A stretch of 64,000 bases of DNA, taken from the NCBI RefSeq assembly GCF_024498195.1, contig NZ_CP101824.1:3100001-3164000 (forward strand), in the 5' to 3' direction. A program made the position numbers and the translations under genes. This document shows positions 1-9,535 of the stretch, piece by piece (position 1 is the first letter of the stretch; each line of letters starts with the position of its first letter). This stretch comes from Halovivax cerinus (GTDB lineage: Archaea; Halobacteriota; Halobacteria; Halobacteriales; Natrialbaceae). The notes under the pieces were generated by a model. It had not been told where the DNA came from. It saw nothing but the letters and a program-made list of their open reading frames with translations, and searched no databases.

Positions 1-1
1 A

Positions 2-391
2 GTCCTGATCGACGTTGCCCTCTGTGCGTCTCAAAACGGCACCGTGACGACGGACCTCGCCGCAGTCGAGGGTATCGAACACGTGTTCATGACCTCCGAC
101 GCCCGCCTGCTCGCGGTCGGTACCCTCCAGAGCCAGGACGTCGGTCCCTCACTTCTCTCAGCACTCGACGCCGGACAGATCGAATCGTACCGCGTTCACC
201 TGATCCAGGAACGCGCCTGGGAGCCCTCTCTCGCCGACCGGTCGATAAACCTGACCTGCGAATCCTGTGGCGACGACGTCACCGAGAACGGTCGCTCCCT
301 CCGATTCGATGGCGGATTGTACCACTTCTGTGACCGTGAGTGCCGGTCTGCCTTCGAAGATCAGCAGACGCCCCTCGCCGAGTCCTCCTGA
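2..391 (+). CDS. C-terminal part of a TRASH-domain (metal-sensing) transcriptional regulator, cut by the window edge
   Basis: The reading frame is open from base 2, so the true start lies upstream and only about 129 residues are visible. The last third carries a C-x2-C ... C-x3-C set (TCESCG, then FCDREC) in the spacing of the TRASH domain, a treble-clef metal-binding module that haloarchaea often fuse to a Lrp/AsnC-type DNA-binding protein. The part before it (DARLLAVGTL and following) fits the end of an AsnC effector-binding domain. In known cases such proteins respond to copper or other metals, but the HTH and the target genes are outside the window, so the ligand is inference. Confidence 0.7.
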   Translation, partial: VLIDVALCASQNGTVTTDLAAVEGIEHVFMTSDARLLAVGTLQSQDVGPSLLSALDAGQIESYRVHLIQERAWEPSLADRSINLTCESCGDDVTENGRSLRFDGGLYHFCDRECRSAFEDQQTPLAESS

Positions 392-555
392 CCCTGGCTG
401 GTCACCCGAGCACGAACGTCCCCGCGTGAGACGGCGACCACCCTCGTGCATCGACCGATCCTGCGCATCGTCGTCCCGCTCATCGGTCGGGTCCGCGCAT
501 CGACGCCCCGCACTGCACCCGTCTCACGGAGTCGAGATCGGAAATCGAGGCCGTT

Positions 556-1215
556 ATGCGATCGGCGAACCTTCCGTTCGCCGTGACGCACCTGACCGAT
601 CGTCGGTCGAACCCGTTCGGACTGACGCCGCCGTTCGACCGCAGTGACGAATCGGCCGTCCCCGCCGTCTTCGGATACGGCGATCCCAACGCGGATTTTC
701 ACGTGATCGGTGATCGTCCCGGCGTCCACGGCGGTTCGACGTCCGGGATTCCGTTCGCACTCGGGAGGCGGGAGACGCCGCTCACCTCGCTCCTTCGGTC
801 GGTCGACTTCCTGTCAGACGATGCGGACGGACCCCACCTCGACGATTGTTTTCTGAGCTACATCCACATGTGTACCCTTCCAGCCGGCACGGAGCCGACC
901 GCGGACTCGTACGCACGACTCGAACGCTTCTTCGACGCGGAACTTCGGGCGGTCAACGCGCACGTCCTCGTCCCGATCGGACGGCGTGCAACGGCACGCG
1001 TCGTCGAATCGTACACGACCCGACGAACACGAATCGAACTGGACATGGACGCGCTGCACGCGACGGAGATACGCGGTCGAGGCTTTCTCGTCGTTCCGTT
1101 GGCGGATCCTGATCGGTGGGACGAGTCCCTGGTGGCGAGAGCGTCCGATCGATTCGAGTCGATCCTGTCCAGCGACTACCGTCAGACGAAGGGAGTCGCC
1201 ACCACGGTCGGGTGA
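556..1215 (+). CDS. Uracil-DNA glycosylase superfamily protein
   Basis: A 219-residue protein with the overall layout of the UDG fold: an N-terminal DFHVIGDRPGVHGG segment where family 4/5 enzymes have GxAPG, a GIPFALG segment where they have GxPFVG, and HVLVPIGRRAT at the position of the (V/I)xxLG motif. The acidic catalytic residue of classical family 4/5 motif A is not obvious. It is therefore safer to call it a superfamily member, as commonly found in haloarchaea, than a proven uracil glycosylase. The start ATG at 556 follows a spacer in which I see no clear TATA box. It is convergent with the J-domain gene downstream. Confidence 0.6.
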   Translation: MRSANLPFAVTHLTDRRSNPFGLTPPFDRSDESAVPAVFGYGDPNADFHVIGDRPGVHGGSTSGIPFALGRRETPLTSLLRSVDFLSDDADGPHLDDCFLSYIHMCTLPAGTEPTADSYARLERFFDAELRAVNAHVLVPIGRRATARVVESYTTRRTRIELDMDALHATEIRGRGFLVVPLADPDRWDESLVARASDRFESILSSDYRQTKGVATTVG

Positions 1216-1285
1216 CGCGGACGAGGCAACCGATCGGTCACACGTCGCGACGAGGAGTGAGCGGACGGTGACCGTTGTCGCCGGC

Positions 1286-2428
1286 TCAGACGCCGATACG
1301 GCGCCGGACGACAATCCTGACGGGGAGTCCGAGCGCACCGAGGAGGGGAACGACGACGAGCGCCACCAGTTCGATCGGTCCGAAGGCGAGCTCTATCGTG
1401 CCGGCGACGAGGACGGCGACCGGCGCCGAGACCAGGAGCAGATAGACGTAGGACGGAGACCAGCCTGGCAACCGACGTGAGTGATAGATCACCACGCCGA
1501 AGAGCAGTGGAAGGAGGAGCGATCCGGCGAGTAAGACGCCGCCAGCGAGTGTGCTGGTTACGCCCACGACGAGTGCGAGGAGGATCGTCTCGTCGATCGT
1601 CACCGGTCCGAGGAGGCTGCCACGTCGTGTGTGGCGCCACCCGAGGAGCAGCGCAATCGTCCCGACGATCGCTCCGGCGAGTACGGCGTACCAGAGCTGG
1701 CGAGCGATCGGTGGCGTGACCGGCTCCGTGGCCCCTACGTACGAAATTGCGCCGGTAAGACCGTCGCTGGCGGAGACGAGTGCGTCGTAGTCGACCCCCG
1801 ATGTGCGAAGCGTCTCCCAGATATCGCCGAACGCGTCACTGTTGGCGCGACCGTACTGAATCAGCCCGAGCAGGTACACCAGCGTGCCAGTCCAGAGGAG
1901 CGGGCCGGCGACGTTTATAGAGCGCCACCACCGGAGGAGCTCTGAAAGACGATCGTGCGGAGATCGGACGACGCGGCGGCCGATGCCCGTGGAGGAGCCG
2001 ATGCCCGCGGAAGACCCGACGTTCGAACCCGAACCGCGTCCAGATCCGGTCGACGAGGCGGATGCGTCGCCAGTTCGAGCATCTGCCCCGGCCGATGACC
2101 CCCACGAGGTCGATTCGGTCCGAACGGTGGAGTCGCCAACCGACGACGATCCGTCTGCGTCGTCGGTCGCCCACTTGTCGGGAGAGGGTAATCCGGAGGT
2201 GCGCTTTGCGACGTAGTCGACGTGGCCCAGTCGATCGTACGCTCGTCGTTCGACGGGGTCGCCGAGGACGTCGTACGCCGTCTTGAGGGCCGTAAATTGC
2301 GCTTGCGCACGTTCGTCGTCGTTCAGATCCGGATGGTAGATGCGCACCTGTTCACGAAAGGCAGCCTTGATCTCGTCCTGCGTGGCGTCCGGCGGTACGT
2401 CGAGAAGATCGTAGAAGTCCTCGGTCAT
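1286..2428 (-). CDS. J-domain (DnaJ-like) membrane protein
   Basis: Residues 4-66 form a complete J domain including the HPD tripeptide at 32-34, the element that stimulates Hsp70 ATPase. Instead of the G/F region, zinc fingers and substrate domain of true DnaJ, a Ser/Gly/Thr-rich acidic linker follows (about 75-160). After that come about six hydrophobic segments, for example LLWTGTLVYLLGLIQYG, LWYAVLAGAIVGTIALLLGW and further stretches to the C-terminus. It is thus probably a membrane-anchored J protein that recruits cytosolic DnaK to the membrane; its client is unknown. At 380 residues it is one of several J-domain architectures in haloarchaea and should not be named dnaJ. Confidence 0.8.
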   Translation of the reverse strand: MTEDFYDLLDVPPDATQDEIKAAFREQVRIYHPDLNDDERAQAQFTALKTAYDVLGDPVERRAYDRLGHVDYVAKRTSGLPSPDKWATDDADGSSSVGDSTVRTESTSWGSSAGADARTGDASASSTGSGRGSGSNVGSSAGIGSSTGIGRRVVRSPHDRLSELLRWWRSINVAGPLLWTGTLVYLLGLIQYGRANSDAFGDIWETLRTSGVDYDALVSASDGLTGAISYVGATEPVTPPIARQLWYAVLAGAIVGTIALLLGWRHTRRGSLLGPVTIDETILLALVVGVTSTLAGGVLLAGSLLLPLLFGVVIYHSRRLPGWSPSYVYLLLVSAPVAVLVAGTIELAFGPIELVALVVVPLLGALGLPVRIVVRRRIGV

Positions 2429-2580
2429 GGCGTCACACTACTGGGCGGTCGTGGTACCTCGATTATCTATTCCTCTCCCGTATAATTCTGCTGTTCGGGA
2501 GGCGTCTGTCGATCATCCGCAACCAAGTGGGTTGAGCGTTGTGGCCGATTCCGCCGCGGCGTTGCACACCGACGCAGGTA

Positions 2581-2618
2581 TACACGGTCGCTGGAGGTGT
2601 TCACGGTCGCTGGGGTAC
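2581..2618. repeat. Two-copy 18-20 bp tandem repeat
   Basis: Two adjacent copies of a unit built on cacggtcgctgg (2581-2600 and 2601-2618) lie in the 227-base spacer between the J-domain gene start and the dinB stop codon. No gene is visible in this spacer. Confidence 0.6.
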
Positions 2619-2655
2619 TCGATGCGTAACACACGGGCGAGGACAGTGAGAGGCA

Positions 2656-4254
2656 TCAGTTTCCGACGAACTCCGACAGCGTCGTCTGATCGGGATGGCG
2701 GCGTACCGAGGTGATCGGACCGGTCCCGGCGGATCGATTTGCGTCGCGTCGGTCCGGCCCCGCGTCGACGGAAGCGCCGTCGCCGTCGAACGCCGAAAGG
2801 GGCACCACCACGTCTGTCGAACCGTCGCCGGCGTTCACCACCGCTGTTCGAGACGAAGGCGACGTTGGCGATCGATCGGCCGACCGGGTCCCGCCCTCGA
2901 CGAGAGCGTCGAGCGTTCGCTGATCGGCTGGCAGCGTGTCCCCAGCGGCGTCCGATGTCTCGCCCGTATCGTCGGGCGATGGGTCGGGAGTGGTCCTCGA
3001 CGAATCGGTTGCTGGTTTCCCTCCCGACACGTCCAGCGGGTTGTCGACACCGTCTCCGTCCGAACCCGCCCCGTTCGTGTTCCCTGGTTCCGTAGCGTCG
3101 CCCCAGCCGTCGAGGTTCGACTGGTTCGCCGCGTCGAACTCCAGGTTCGCCACTTTGACACCCAGTTTCCGGACCCGATCCTCGTCGAACTCCCGAAAGA
3201 GGTCCGTCGCGATCTCGACGACGAGCCCCGGATCGTCCACCGGCCCGGAGAGCGATCGCTCCCGTGTGTTGACGTCGTACGGCGGCGTGACGGCCTTGAC
3301 GCCGACCGTTCGGTACAGCGCCCCTTCGCGCGTCGCGCGATCGGCAACGGCCTCGGCCAGCGTGTGCAACGTCTCGCGTTTTCGTTCCCACGCTGCGACG
3401 GGGGAGCCGAACGCGGATTCACGTGAGAAGCTCTTCGGGAGGCCGCGCGGCGTGACTGGCCGGTCGTCGGCGCCGCGCGAGTAGTCGTAGAGTTCTCGGC
3501 CTCGCTCGCCGAACGCCTCGACGAGCGCGTCGGGATCGGCGTCGGCGACGTCGCCGGCGGTCTCGAGTCCCATCTCGCGGAGGGTACGGGCCGTGACCGG
3601 TCCGACGCCGTGTATCTCGTCGACGTCGAGCGGACCGAGGAACGATCGGACCTCGTCCGGTTCGACGACGGTCAACCCGTCGGGTTTGTCGAAGTCACTC
3701 GCGATCTTGGCCGCACTCATCGATGGGGCGACGCCGATACTGACGGTGACGCCGACCTCACGGGCGATACGCTCTTTGACGTGTCTCGCGAACCCCTCCG
3801 CGACCGACCAGTCCGTCCGCTCGGTCACGTCGAGGTAGGCTTCGTCGATGCTCACCTCCCGAACGACGTCTGCGCTCTCGTGGAGGATAGACCGTACGTC
3901 CTCGCTCACAGATTCGTAGTACGCCATGTCGACGGGGCGGTAGACGCCCGTTTCGGAGACGTCCAGGTCCGAGTCCGAATCGGCGTCGACGCGTCGAGGA
4001 AGGTTCTCCAGGGCCTGACTGATCGCCATGGCGCTCTCGACGCCGAACTCGCGCGCCTCGTAACTCGCAGTCGCGACGGCGCCGACGGAGTCGCCCGGTT
4101 CGTAGCCCATCCCGACGACGACCGGTTCGCCACGCAATTCCGGCTCGCGGAGACGCTCACAGGCCGCGTAGAAGCAATCGGCGTCGACGTGCAGGACGAT
4201 GGGGTCCTCGTCGGACTCCGTCTCGACGCCCGGGAGTCGCGCCTCGTCCGCCAT
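2656..4254 (-). CDS. dinB: DNA polymerase IV (Y-family translesion polymerase)
   Basis: Lesion-bypass polymerase. The palm holds the catalytic motif HVDADCFYA near the N-terminus and VSIDEAYLDVT, the second acidic motif. The thumb contains the helix-hairpin-helix segment IHGVGPVTARTLREMG, followed by the little-finger domain to about residue 375. I start at ATG 4254; an upstream in-frame start at 4398 would add 48 residues with no family similarity and overlap the ggt start. At 532 residues it is about 100-130 longer than typical archaeal DinB. The extra part is an acidic, Asn/Gly/Ser/Thr-rich disordered tail. It ends in QTTLSEFVGN, a plausible PCNA-interacting (PIP) peptide that would tether the enzyme to the sliding clamp. 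It is divergent from ggt. Confidence 0.95.
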   Translation of the reverse strand: MADEARLPGVETESDEDPIVLHVDADCFYAACERLREPELRGEPVVVGMGYEPGDSVGAVATASYEAREFGVESAMAISQALENLPRRVDADSDSDLDVSETGVYRPVDMAYYESVSEDVRSILHESADVVREVSIDEAYLDVTERTDWSVAEGFARHVKERIAREVGVTVSIGVAPSMSAAKIASDFDKPDGLTVVEPDEVRSFLGPLDVDEIHGVGPVTARTLREMGLETAGDVADADPDALVEAFGERGRELYDYSRGADDRPVTPRGLPKSFSRESAFGSPVAAWERKRETLHTLAEAVADRATREGALYRTVGVKAVTPPYDVNTRERSLSGPVDDPGLVVEIATDLFREFDEDRVRKLGVKVANLEFDAANQSNLDGWGDATEPGNTNGAGSDGDGVDNPLDVSGGKPATDSSRTTPDPSPDDTGETSDAAGDTLPADQRTLDALVEGGTRSADRSPTSPSSRTAVVNAGDGSTDVVVPLSAFDGDGASVDAGPDRRDANRSAGTGPITSVRRHPDQTTLSEFVGN

Positions 4255-4396
4255 TGTCGCCAGTCCGGACCGAACCACCGTGAACGTTGCGACGGCTGCC
4301 CGACGATCGGCTTCGCGCCACTTCGGTCCGGCATCGGTACCTGTCACGCCTGCCGGGAGGGGTCGCTTTTTGTCCGTGCGGCCGGGAGACGGTAGC

Positions 4397-6064
4397 ATGG
4401 ACTACGATCTGGATCGGTTCACCTCACGGCAGTCGACCGTCCGCGCGAATCGCGGGCTGGTCGCGACGAGTCAACCGCTCGCCGCGCAGGCGGGCGTGGA
4501 ACTGCTTCGAAACGGCGGTAACGCCTTCGACGCCGCCGTAGCGACCGCCGCGGCGCTCAACGTGGTCGAACCGACTTCGACGGGAATCGGCGGCGACGTC
4601 TTCGCCCTGTATCGAACCGCCGACGGCGAGGTTGGCGCGATGCGATCATGCGGCGGGGCGCCCGCCGATGCGACGATCGAGAACGTCCGAGCGGCCCTCT
4701 CCGACGCCGACCCCGACGAGCGCGCGTCGTACTACCCCGAGTCTCGCGGCTACGCCGTCGACGCTGGTGGCGACCCGGACACCCTCGAGATGCCGTTTCT
4801 CGGTCCCCACGCGGTGACCGTTCCCGGGACGGCTCGCGGGTGGGAAGCGACCGTCGAGGAATTCGGCCGCACGTCACTCGCAGACGCACTGGCTCCGGCG
4901 ATTCGCTACGCGACCGAGGGCTACCCCGTCTCTGACGTGATCTCGTACTACTGGCAGGGGGCGGAGACCCTCTTTACCGACGAACACGCTCGCGAGGCGT
5001 ACCTCTTCGACGGCGAAGCCCCGGCCCCGGGACAGACGGTCACGCTCCCCCGACTCGGCGGGTCTATGCAACAAATCGCCGACGAGGGCGCCGACGTCGT
5101 CTACGAAGGGGAGATCGCCGACGCGATCGCGTCCGAGATCCAGGACGCCGGCGGCTTCATGACCGTCGACGATCTGGCGTCGTTCGAACCCGAGTTCGTC
5201 GACCCCGTCAGCACTACCTACAACGGGACCGAGATCTTCGAACTGCCGCCGAACAACCAGGGGTTGATCGCGCTCGAAGCGCTCAACATCGCCGAGGAGA
5301 TCGGTGCGGGCGACCACGCCTACGACTCGCCGGAGCGCGTCCACGCCTTCGCCGAGGCGATGAAACTGGCGTTCGTCGACGGCCACCACTACATAACCGA
5401 TCCGGCGTACGAAGAGATCCCGGCGCTCGCGTCGAAATCCTACGCGGAGACGCGGGCCGAAGAGATCGGCCAGGCACCGATTTCGGACCCGGACATCGGC
5501 GTGCCGAACGCCAACGCCGAGGACGCGGACACGGTCCTCCTCACGGTCGGCGACGAGGCCGGCAATCTCGTTTCCTTCATCAACTCACGGTTCGCCGGGT
5601 TCGGAAGCGGGCTCGTCGCCGGCGATACGGGCATCGCCCTCCAGAACCGCGGGGCGTCGTTCTCGCTCGACCCCGACCACCCGAACAGCCTCGAACCGGG
5701 CAAGCGCCCGTTCCACACGCTCGTCCCGGCACTCGCGAAGTTCGACGAGGACGACTGGGCCGCCTTCGGCGTCATGGGCGGCTACATGCAACCGCAGGGC
5801 CACGTTCAGGTGCTCTCGAACGTCGTCGACTACGGTATGGGACTGCAGGAGGCGCTCGACGCGCCGCGCTGGCGGGTACGCGAAGATGGCACGCTCGGCG
5901 TGGAAGAGCGCCTGCCGAACAGCGGTGCACTCGCACGCACGGGTCACGACGTCCGCGTGCTCCCGCCGGTCCAGTTCGGCGGCGCGCAGATCGTTCGTCG
6001 ACGTGACGGCAGCCTCGCCGGGGCCAGTGAACCACGCAAGGACGGACAGGCCACCGGGTTCTGA
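4397..6064 (+). CDS. ggt: Gamma-glutamyltransferase family protein
   Basis: A 555-residue Ntn-hydrolase of the gamma-glutamyltranspeptidase family, which cleaves gamma-glutamyl bonds (glutathione or gamma-glutamylcysteine type substrates) after self-processing. Family signatures include the N-terminal AGVELLRNGGNAFDAAVA block, GGDVFALY, and the late block SRFAGFGSGLVAGDTGI. The candidate autocatalytic nucleophile is Thr379 in DADTVLL; classical enzymes have T-T-H there, so substrate preference may differ. There is no signal peptide, which suggests a cytoplasmic protein. Haloarchaea use gamma-glutamylcysteine as a thiol, so a role in its turnover is reasonable but inferred. ATG 4397 is 142 bases from the divergent dinB start. 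Confidence 0.88.
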   Translation: MDYDLDRFTSRQSTVRANRGLVATSQPLAAQAGVELLRNGGNAFDAAVATAAALNVVEPTSTGIGGDVFALYRTADGEVGAMRSCGGAPADATIENVRAALSDADPDERASYYPESRGYAVDAGGDPDTLEMPFLGPHAVTVPGTARGWEATVEEFGRTSLADALAPAIRYATEGYPVSDVISYYWQGAETLFTDEHAREAYLFDGEAPAPGQTVTLPRLGGSMQQIADEGADVVYEGEIADAIASEIQDAGGFMTVDDLASFEPEFVDPVSTTYNGTEIFELPPNNQGLIALEALNIAEEIGAGDHAYDSPERVHAFAEAMKLAFVDGHHYITDPAYEEIPALASKSYAETRAEEIGQAPISDPDIGVPNANAEDADTVLLTVGDEAGNLVSFINSRFAGFGSGLVAGDTGIALQNRGASFSLDPDHPNSLEPGKRPFHTLVPALAKFDEDDWAAFGVMGGYMQPQGHVQVLSNVVDYGMGLQEALDAPRWRVREDGTLGVEERLPNSGALARTGHDVRVLPPVQFGGAQIVRRRDGSLAGASEPRKDGQATGF

Positions 6065-6108
6065 CGGTCGCCGATCAAAGCCGATCTTCGGTGACCTGGC
6101 GGCAGTTC

Positions 6109-6759
6109 TCAGGGAGCGTACTCGTCTTCGGTCAGTCGGACGACGACCGTTTCGGAGACGTCGCGGAGGTCGTACTCGGGGATTTCGCCGTCAGTTCGCC
6201 TGACGTACAGCGGTTCGACGAGGCGACCCCGGTCCGTCTCGCCACCCGTTCGGCCGGTCGCATCGTCCGGATCGGACGTCCCGGCGTCCGGATCGTCGAT
6301 CGTCGCATCGTCCGGGTCGTCGACCGTCCCGCCGGTCGGGTCGTCTGTCGTCGCTCCGTCCACCAGCGCCGGATCGACGCCCGCAGGCGGCCCCGAATCG
6401 CGGTCGTTCTGCCGACGATCGTCCGGATACTCGACGCCGTATATCTTCAGATAGTCGCCGGTCTCGGCCGGCTCCATCTCGTCGTTACGCATCGCGCGGG
6501 CGAGCGGCCGAGAGAGCCACTCCGTCTCGTGGACACTCGGATCTCGAACCAGGATCGTATCGACGAATCGAACCACGTACCACTGCAGGTCGTTACACAA
6601 CGCCATCGCCGCGCCGAGGCTCACCGTATCGAGGGCGATCGAGTTCTCGAACGGCCGTCGCAGATCGTACGTCGAGAGTGCTTCGCGGGAGGTCTCCCGC
6701 GAGAGGAGTTCGTACTGCAGGGTGACGTCCTCGTCGCCGACGAAGCAGACCCGGGTCAC
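6109..6759 (-). CDS. Conserved haloarchaeal protein (DUF5804-like)
   Basis: A 216-residue acidic soluble protein, probably of the haloarchaeal DUF5804 group (recognised from the N-terminal MTRVCFVGDEDVTLQYELLS block; family name from memory). A conserved N-terminal half (about 1-110) and a short conserved C-terminal strand region (LVEPLYVRR to VVVRLTEDEYAP) flank a low-complexity Asp/Thr/Gly insert of about 70 residues (DDPTGGTVDDPDD and similar units) that looks disordered and repeat-expanded. It lies 93 bases downstream of thiI on the same strand. Function is unknown, and I see no catalytic motif. Confidence 0.65.
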   Translation of the reverse strand: MTRVCFVGDEDVTLQYELLSRETSREALSTYDLRRPFENSIALDTVSLGAAMALCNDLQWYVVRFVDTILVRDPSVHETEWLSRPLARAMRNDEMEPAETGDYLKIYGVEYPDDRRQNDRDSGPPAGVDPALVDGATTDDPTGGTVDDPDDATIDDPDAGTSDPDDATGRTGGETDRGRLVEPLYVRRTDGEIPEYDLRDVSETVVVRLTEDEYAP

Positions 6760-6852
6760 GTTCCGAAGGTGGGGTCGGACGAATAATGGTGGTTTCGGTC
6801 CGACTGGCCGCAGTCGACGTCGAACCGGACAGACTCGGGATCGAGTGCGTAC

Positions 6853-8040
6853 TCACCGGCCACGAGGGTCGATGAGCGTCGCCTCGGAGGTGGCAGACGC
6901 CGCCCGCTCGTAGAGGTCGTCGGGTTCGACCGCCAGCAGCTGTTCGACCCGGCCGTTCGTCTCGACGCGATCGGGGGCAATGCGGTTACACCCGGCGGGG
7001 ATGGTCGAGTCGCGGTACGTCCCGATGTTTCGGGCGCGCTCGACGATGGTCTCTTTGTCCATCGCGAGGAGCGGCCGGTGGATCGGCAGGTCCGTCGCCC
7101 GACTCGTCACCGCGAGATTCTGGGCCGTCTGGCTCGACTTTTGCCCGAGGGCTTCACCGGTGACGATCCCCTGGGCGTCTGTCTTCGCTGCGACGTGTTC
7201 GGCGATGCGGTAGAAGAACCGACGCAGTGAGAGCATCCGGCCCTGCTCCATGGTCTCGGCGAGGTGGGAGACGGTGTCGCCCCCCGGCACCCGATAGACG
7301 GTCAGGTCCCGGGTCGGCGCGTAGCGGGCGAGGGATCGAACGGTCTCGATCGCCCGTGCCTCGTGGTCGGGTCCGCCGTACTCGCCGAGGGCCACGTAGA
7401 CGGGAACGATGGGACTTCCGCGTCGCATCACCTCGTACGCGGCGACGGGCGAGTCGATGCCGCCGCTGATCAGGGCGACCATGGGGGCCTGCGACCCGAG
7501 CGGGAGTCCGCCCGGTCCGGCGACGGTGTCGGTGTAGAGGTAGGCCGCATCGCTGCGAACTTCGACGCCGAACGTGTGGTCCGGATCGTCCAGATCGACC
7601 GTCGGGTCGAACGCGTCCTCGACGGCCTCCCAGATCGCCGTTCCGCCCGCTTTGGCCAGCTCCTGGCTCGTAAAGGGTAGGTCCTTGTCGGCCCGCCGGG
7701 CGTCGACCGCGAAACTCCCGCCGTCGTACGCCTCCGGGGCGATCTCGGCGAGCGCGTCGACGATCGGCTCGAACGCTGGCTCGACGGTTACGCACGGACT
7801 CGCCGAGACGACGCCGAACGTATCCGTCGCCGCGTCGAGGGCGTCGGCGACGGCACCTTCGGTCGTCTCGATTCGGGGCCGGTTCCACTCCCTGACCACC
7901 GAACCCGGGACCGATCGGTCCGCCATGAGCGCCTCCAGGTGCTCGACGAGTAGGCCCTCCATGTAGCGCTTGACCGACGTGCTCTTCGTGTTGATGTCGC
8001 CGTGGCGAACGAGCACGGTGTCGGCTCCCGGCGGATGCAT
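6853..8040 (-). CDS. thiI: tRNA 4-thiouridine / thiazole synthesis sulfurtransferase ThiI
   Basis: ThiI adenylates U8 of tRNA and transfers sulfur to make 4-thiouridine; in other organisms it also feeds thiazole synthesis. The 395-residue protein has an N-terminal ferredoxin-like region (VLVRHGDINTKS), a THUMP domain (about 65-175) and the PP-loop ATP-pyrophosphatase domain with SGGIDS at 192-197. The C-terminal rhodanese domain of the Escherichia coli enzyme is absent, as usual in archaea, so sulfur must come by another route. The start ATG at 8040 fits the family N-terminus. It is upstream of and co-directional with the DUF5804-like gene. Confidence 0.93.
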   Translation of the reverse strand: MHPPGADTVLVRHGDINTKSTSVKRYMEGLLVEHLEALMADRSVPGSVVREWNRPRIETTEGAVADALDAATDTFGVVSASPCVTVEPAFEPIVDALAEIAPEAYDGGSFAVDARRADKDLPFTSQELAKAGGTAIWEAVEDAFDPTVDLDDPDHTFGVEVRSDAAYLYTDTVAGPGGLPLGSQAPMVALISGGIDSPVAAYEVMRRGSPIVPVYVALGEYGGPDHEARAIETVRSLARYAPTRDLTVYRVPGGDTVSHLAETMEQGRMLSLRRFFYRIAEHVAAKTDAQGIVTGEALGQKSSQTAQNLAVTSRATDLPIHRPLLAMDKETIVERARNIGTYRDSTIPAGCNRIAPDRVETNGRVEQLLAVEPDDLYERAASATSEATLIDPRGR

Positions 8041-8121
8041 GGCTCTCGCTAGCGACTGGTCCGTATAAGGAGGTTGTTATCGGCGAGCGGCGACGTTGGC
8101 GGCGTGAGCCACGAACGCGAC

Positions 8122-9327
8122 CTAAAACGTCGTCAGTTCGCCGTCGATGACGCGACGGGTGAGTTCGGAGACGTCGCCGAGTTCACGATCGACGATGGCC
8201 TCGACGGCGTCCGCTACGTCGGCGATCGCCACGCCATCGGCAGTGACGACGTGGACGTCGGCGACGTGCGGGTGGTCGATCGGGCGGCCGATCTGGCTCA
8301 ACAGGCGCACGCGAAGATCGGTGACGCCGTCGACCTCGGCGACGACGGCCTGGGCGATCTGCGTCGAGAGGAGGTTGTAGATCTTGCCGATGTGATTGAC
8401 GGGGTTCTTGCCGCTCGTCGCCTCCATCGACATCGACCGGTTGGGCGTGATGAGGCCGTTCGCCCGGTTGCCCCGGCCGACGGACCCGTCGTCGCCCTGC
8501 TCGGCCGAGGTGCCAGTGACGGTGAGGTAAATCGAGCCCGCGTCGTAGTCGTCGGCCGTGTTCACGTGCACGCGGACGGTCCGATCGGTGTGTTCGGCGG
8601 CGACATCGGAGACGAACGCACGAACGTCTTCGACGGCGTCGCGGTATGCGTCTAGATCTGGCACGTACTCGTCGATCATTGCCGCCGCGACCGTGACGTC
8701 GATCTCGTCACCCTCACGCTTTCCCATTATCTTGACGTCGGTACCGAGTTCCGGGTGGTCGGCCGAATACGGGCCGTTGAGCCGACGCTCGGCCTCGCGG
8801 ACGATCTCCTCGGTCTCCGAGAGCGGTGCGTGTCCCACGCCGTAACTCGTGTCGTTGGCCATCGGGACGCTGACGTCGTCATCGCCGAAGACCGACTGGA
8901 GGTCGCCGCTCCCCTCGCCGAGTTTGACGTCGACGATGACGTCCTCGCCGAACGTGAGTTCGGGGATCGTCTCGGCCAGGTACTCTCGGGCGGCTCGCAA
9001 GGCGATGGTCTCCGTGGGAATCGTCTGGCCGTCGTAGTGTTTGGTCGCTCGTCCGACGATCAGGAGGTAGATCGGGTCGACGACCTCGCCCCCGCCGAAC
9101 GCCGGTGCCGCCTCACCGGCGACGAGTTGCGTCTCGTCGGTGTTGAAGTGCAGTACCGTCCCAACCCGGTCGAGATAGGTCTGTGCGAGCGCCTGCGAGA
9201 CGTGTTCGGCGATACCGTCGCAGATCGAGTCCGGGTGACCGATCCCCTTTCGCTCGACGATCTCGATCTCCTGGTCGTCGACCGCTCGCCGCTCGAACGG
9301 TTCGATCCGTACGTTCCGGTCAGTCAT
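8122..9327 (-). CDS. mat: S-adenosylmethionine synthetase, archaeal type
   Basis: Makes AdoMet from methionine and ATP. The 401-residue sequence is of the archaeal MAT class, which is very divergent from bacterial MetK. Typical blocks are [17 protein letters not shown] near the N-terminus, [31 protein letters not shown] in the middle, and [14 protein letters not shown]. Length is normal for the family. It supplies the methyl donor for several enzymes in this window (KsgA, HemK-type, TrmJ), and methionine synthase is encoded further along. It is a single gene with an 81-base gap to thiI. Confidence 0.95.
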   Translation of the reverse strand: MTDRNVRIEPFERRAVDDQEIEIVERKGIGHPDSICDGIAEHVSQALAQTYLDRVGTVLHFNTDETQLVAGEAAPAFGGGEVVDPIYLLIVGRATKHYDGQTIPTETIALRAAREYLAETIPELTFGEDVIVDVKLGEGSGDLQSVFGDDDVSVPMANDTSYGVGHAPLSETEEIVREAERRLNGPYSADHPELGTDVKIMGKREGDEIDVTVAAAMIDEYVPDLDAYRDAVEDVRAFVSDVAAEHTDRTVRVHVNTADDYDAGSIYLTVTGTSAEQGDDGSVGRGNRANGLITPNRSMSMEATSGKNPVNHIGKIYNLLSTQIAQAVVAEVDGVTDLRVRLLSQIGRPIDHPHVADVHVVTADGVAIADVADAVEAIVDRELGDVSELTRRVIDGELTTF

Positions 9328-9432
9328 TACACACGCCTTGCGGAGGCCCGGTCCTATAACTTGCGAAAATGAATTATCTCGCCGTGATTACTCAGACACC
9401 GTTCGATGGGCCGACGTCGGTTATCGATCGAG

Positions 9433-9531
9433 CGGACGTGTCCCATCGTGGACCTGTAGTACTCCCGGACGTGTCGGGCTCTCGGACGTGTCGGGCCCAT
9501 CGGACAAACACTCGGTGACGTGTCGGGCTCT
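9433..9531. repeat. Degenerate tandem repeat with a cggacgtgtcgggct core
   Basis: Two direct adjacent copies at 9466-9482 and 9483-9500, then a partial copy and another (gacgtgtcgggctct) ending at 9531. A further related start (cggacgtgtccc) lies at 9433. The array fills most of the spacer right behind the stop codon of the CYTH-domain gene. Confidence 0.7.
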
Positions 9532-9535
9532 CGGA

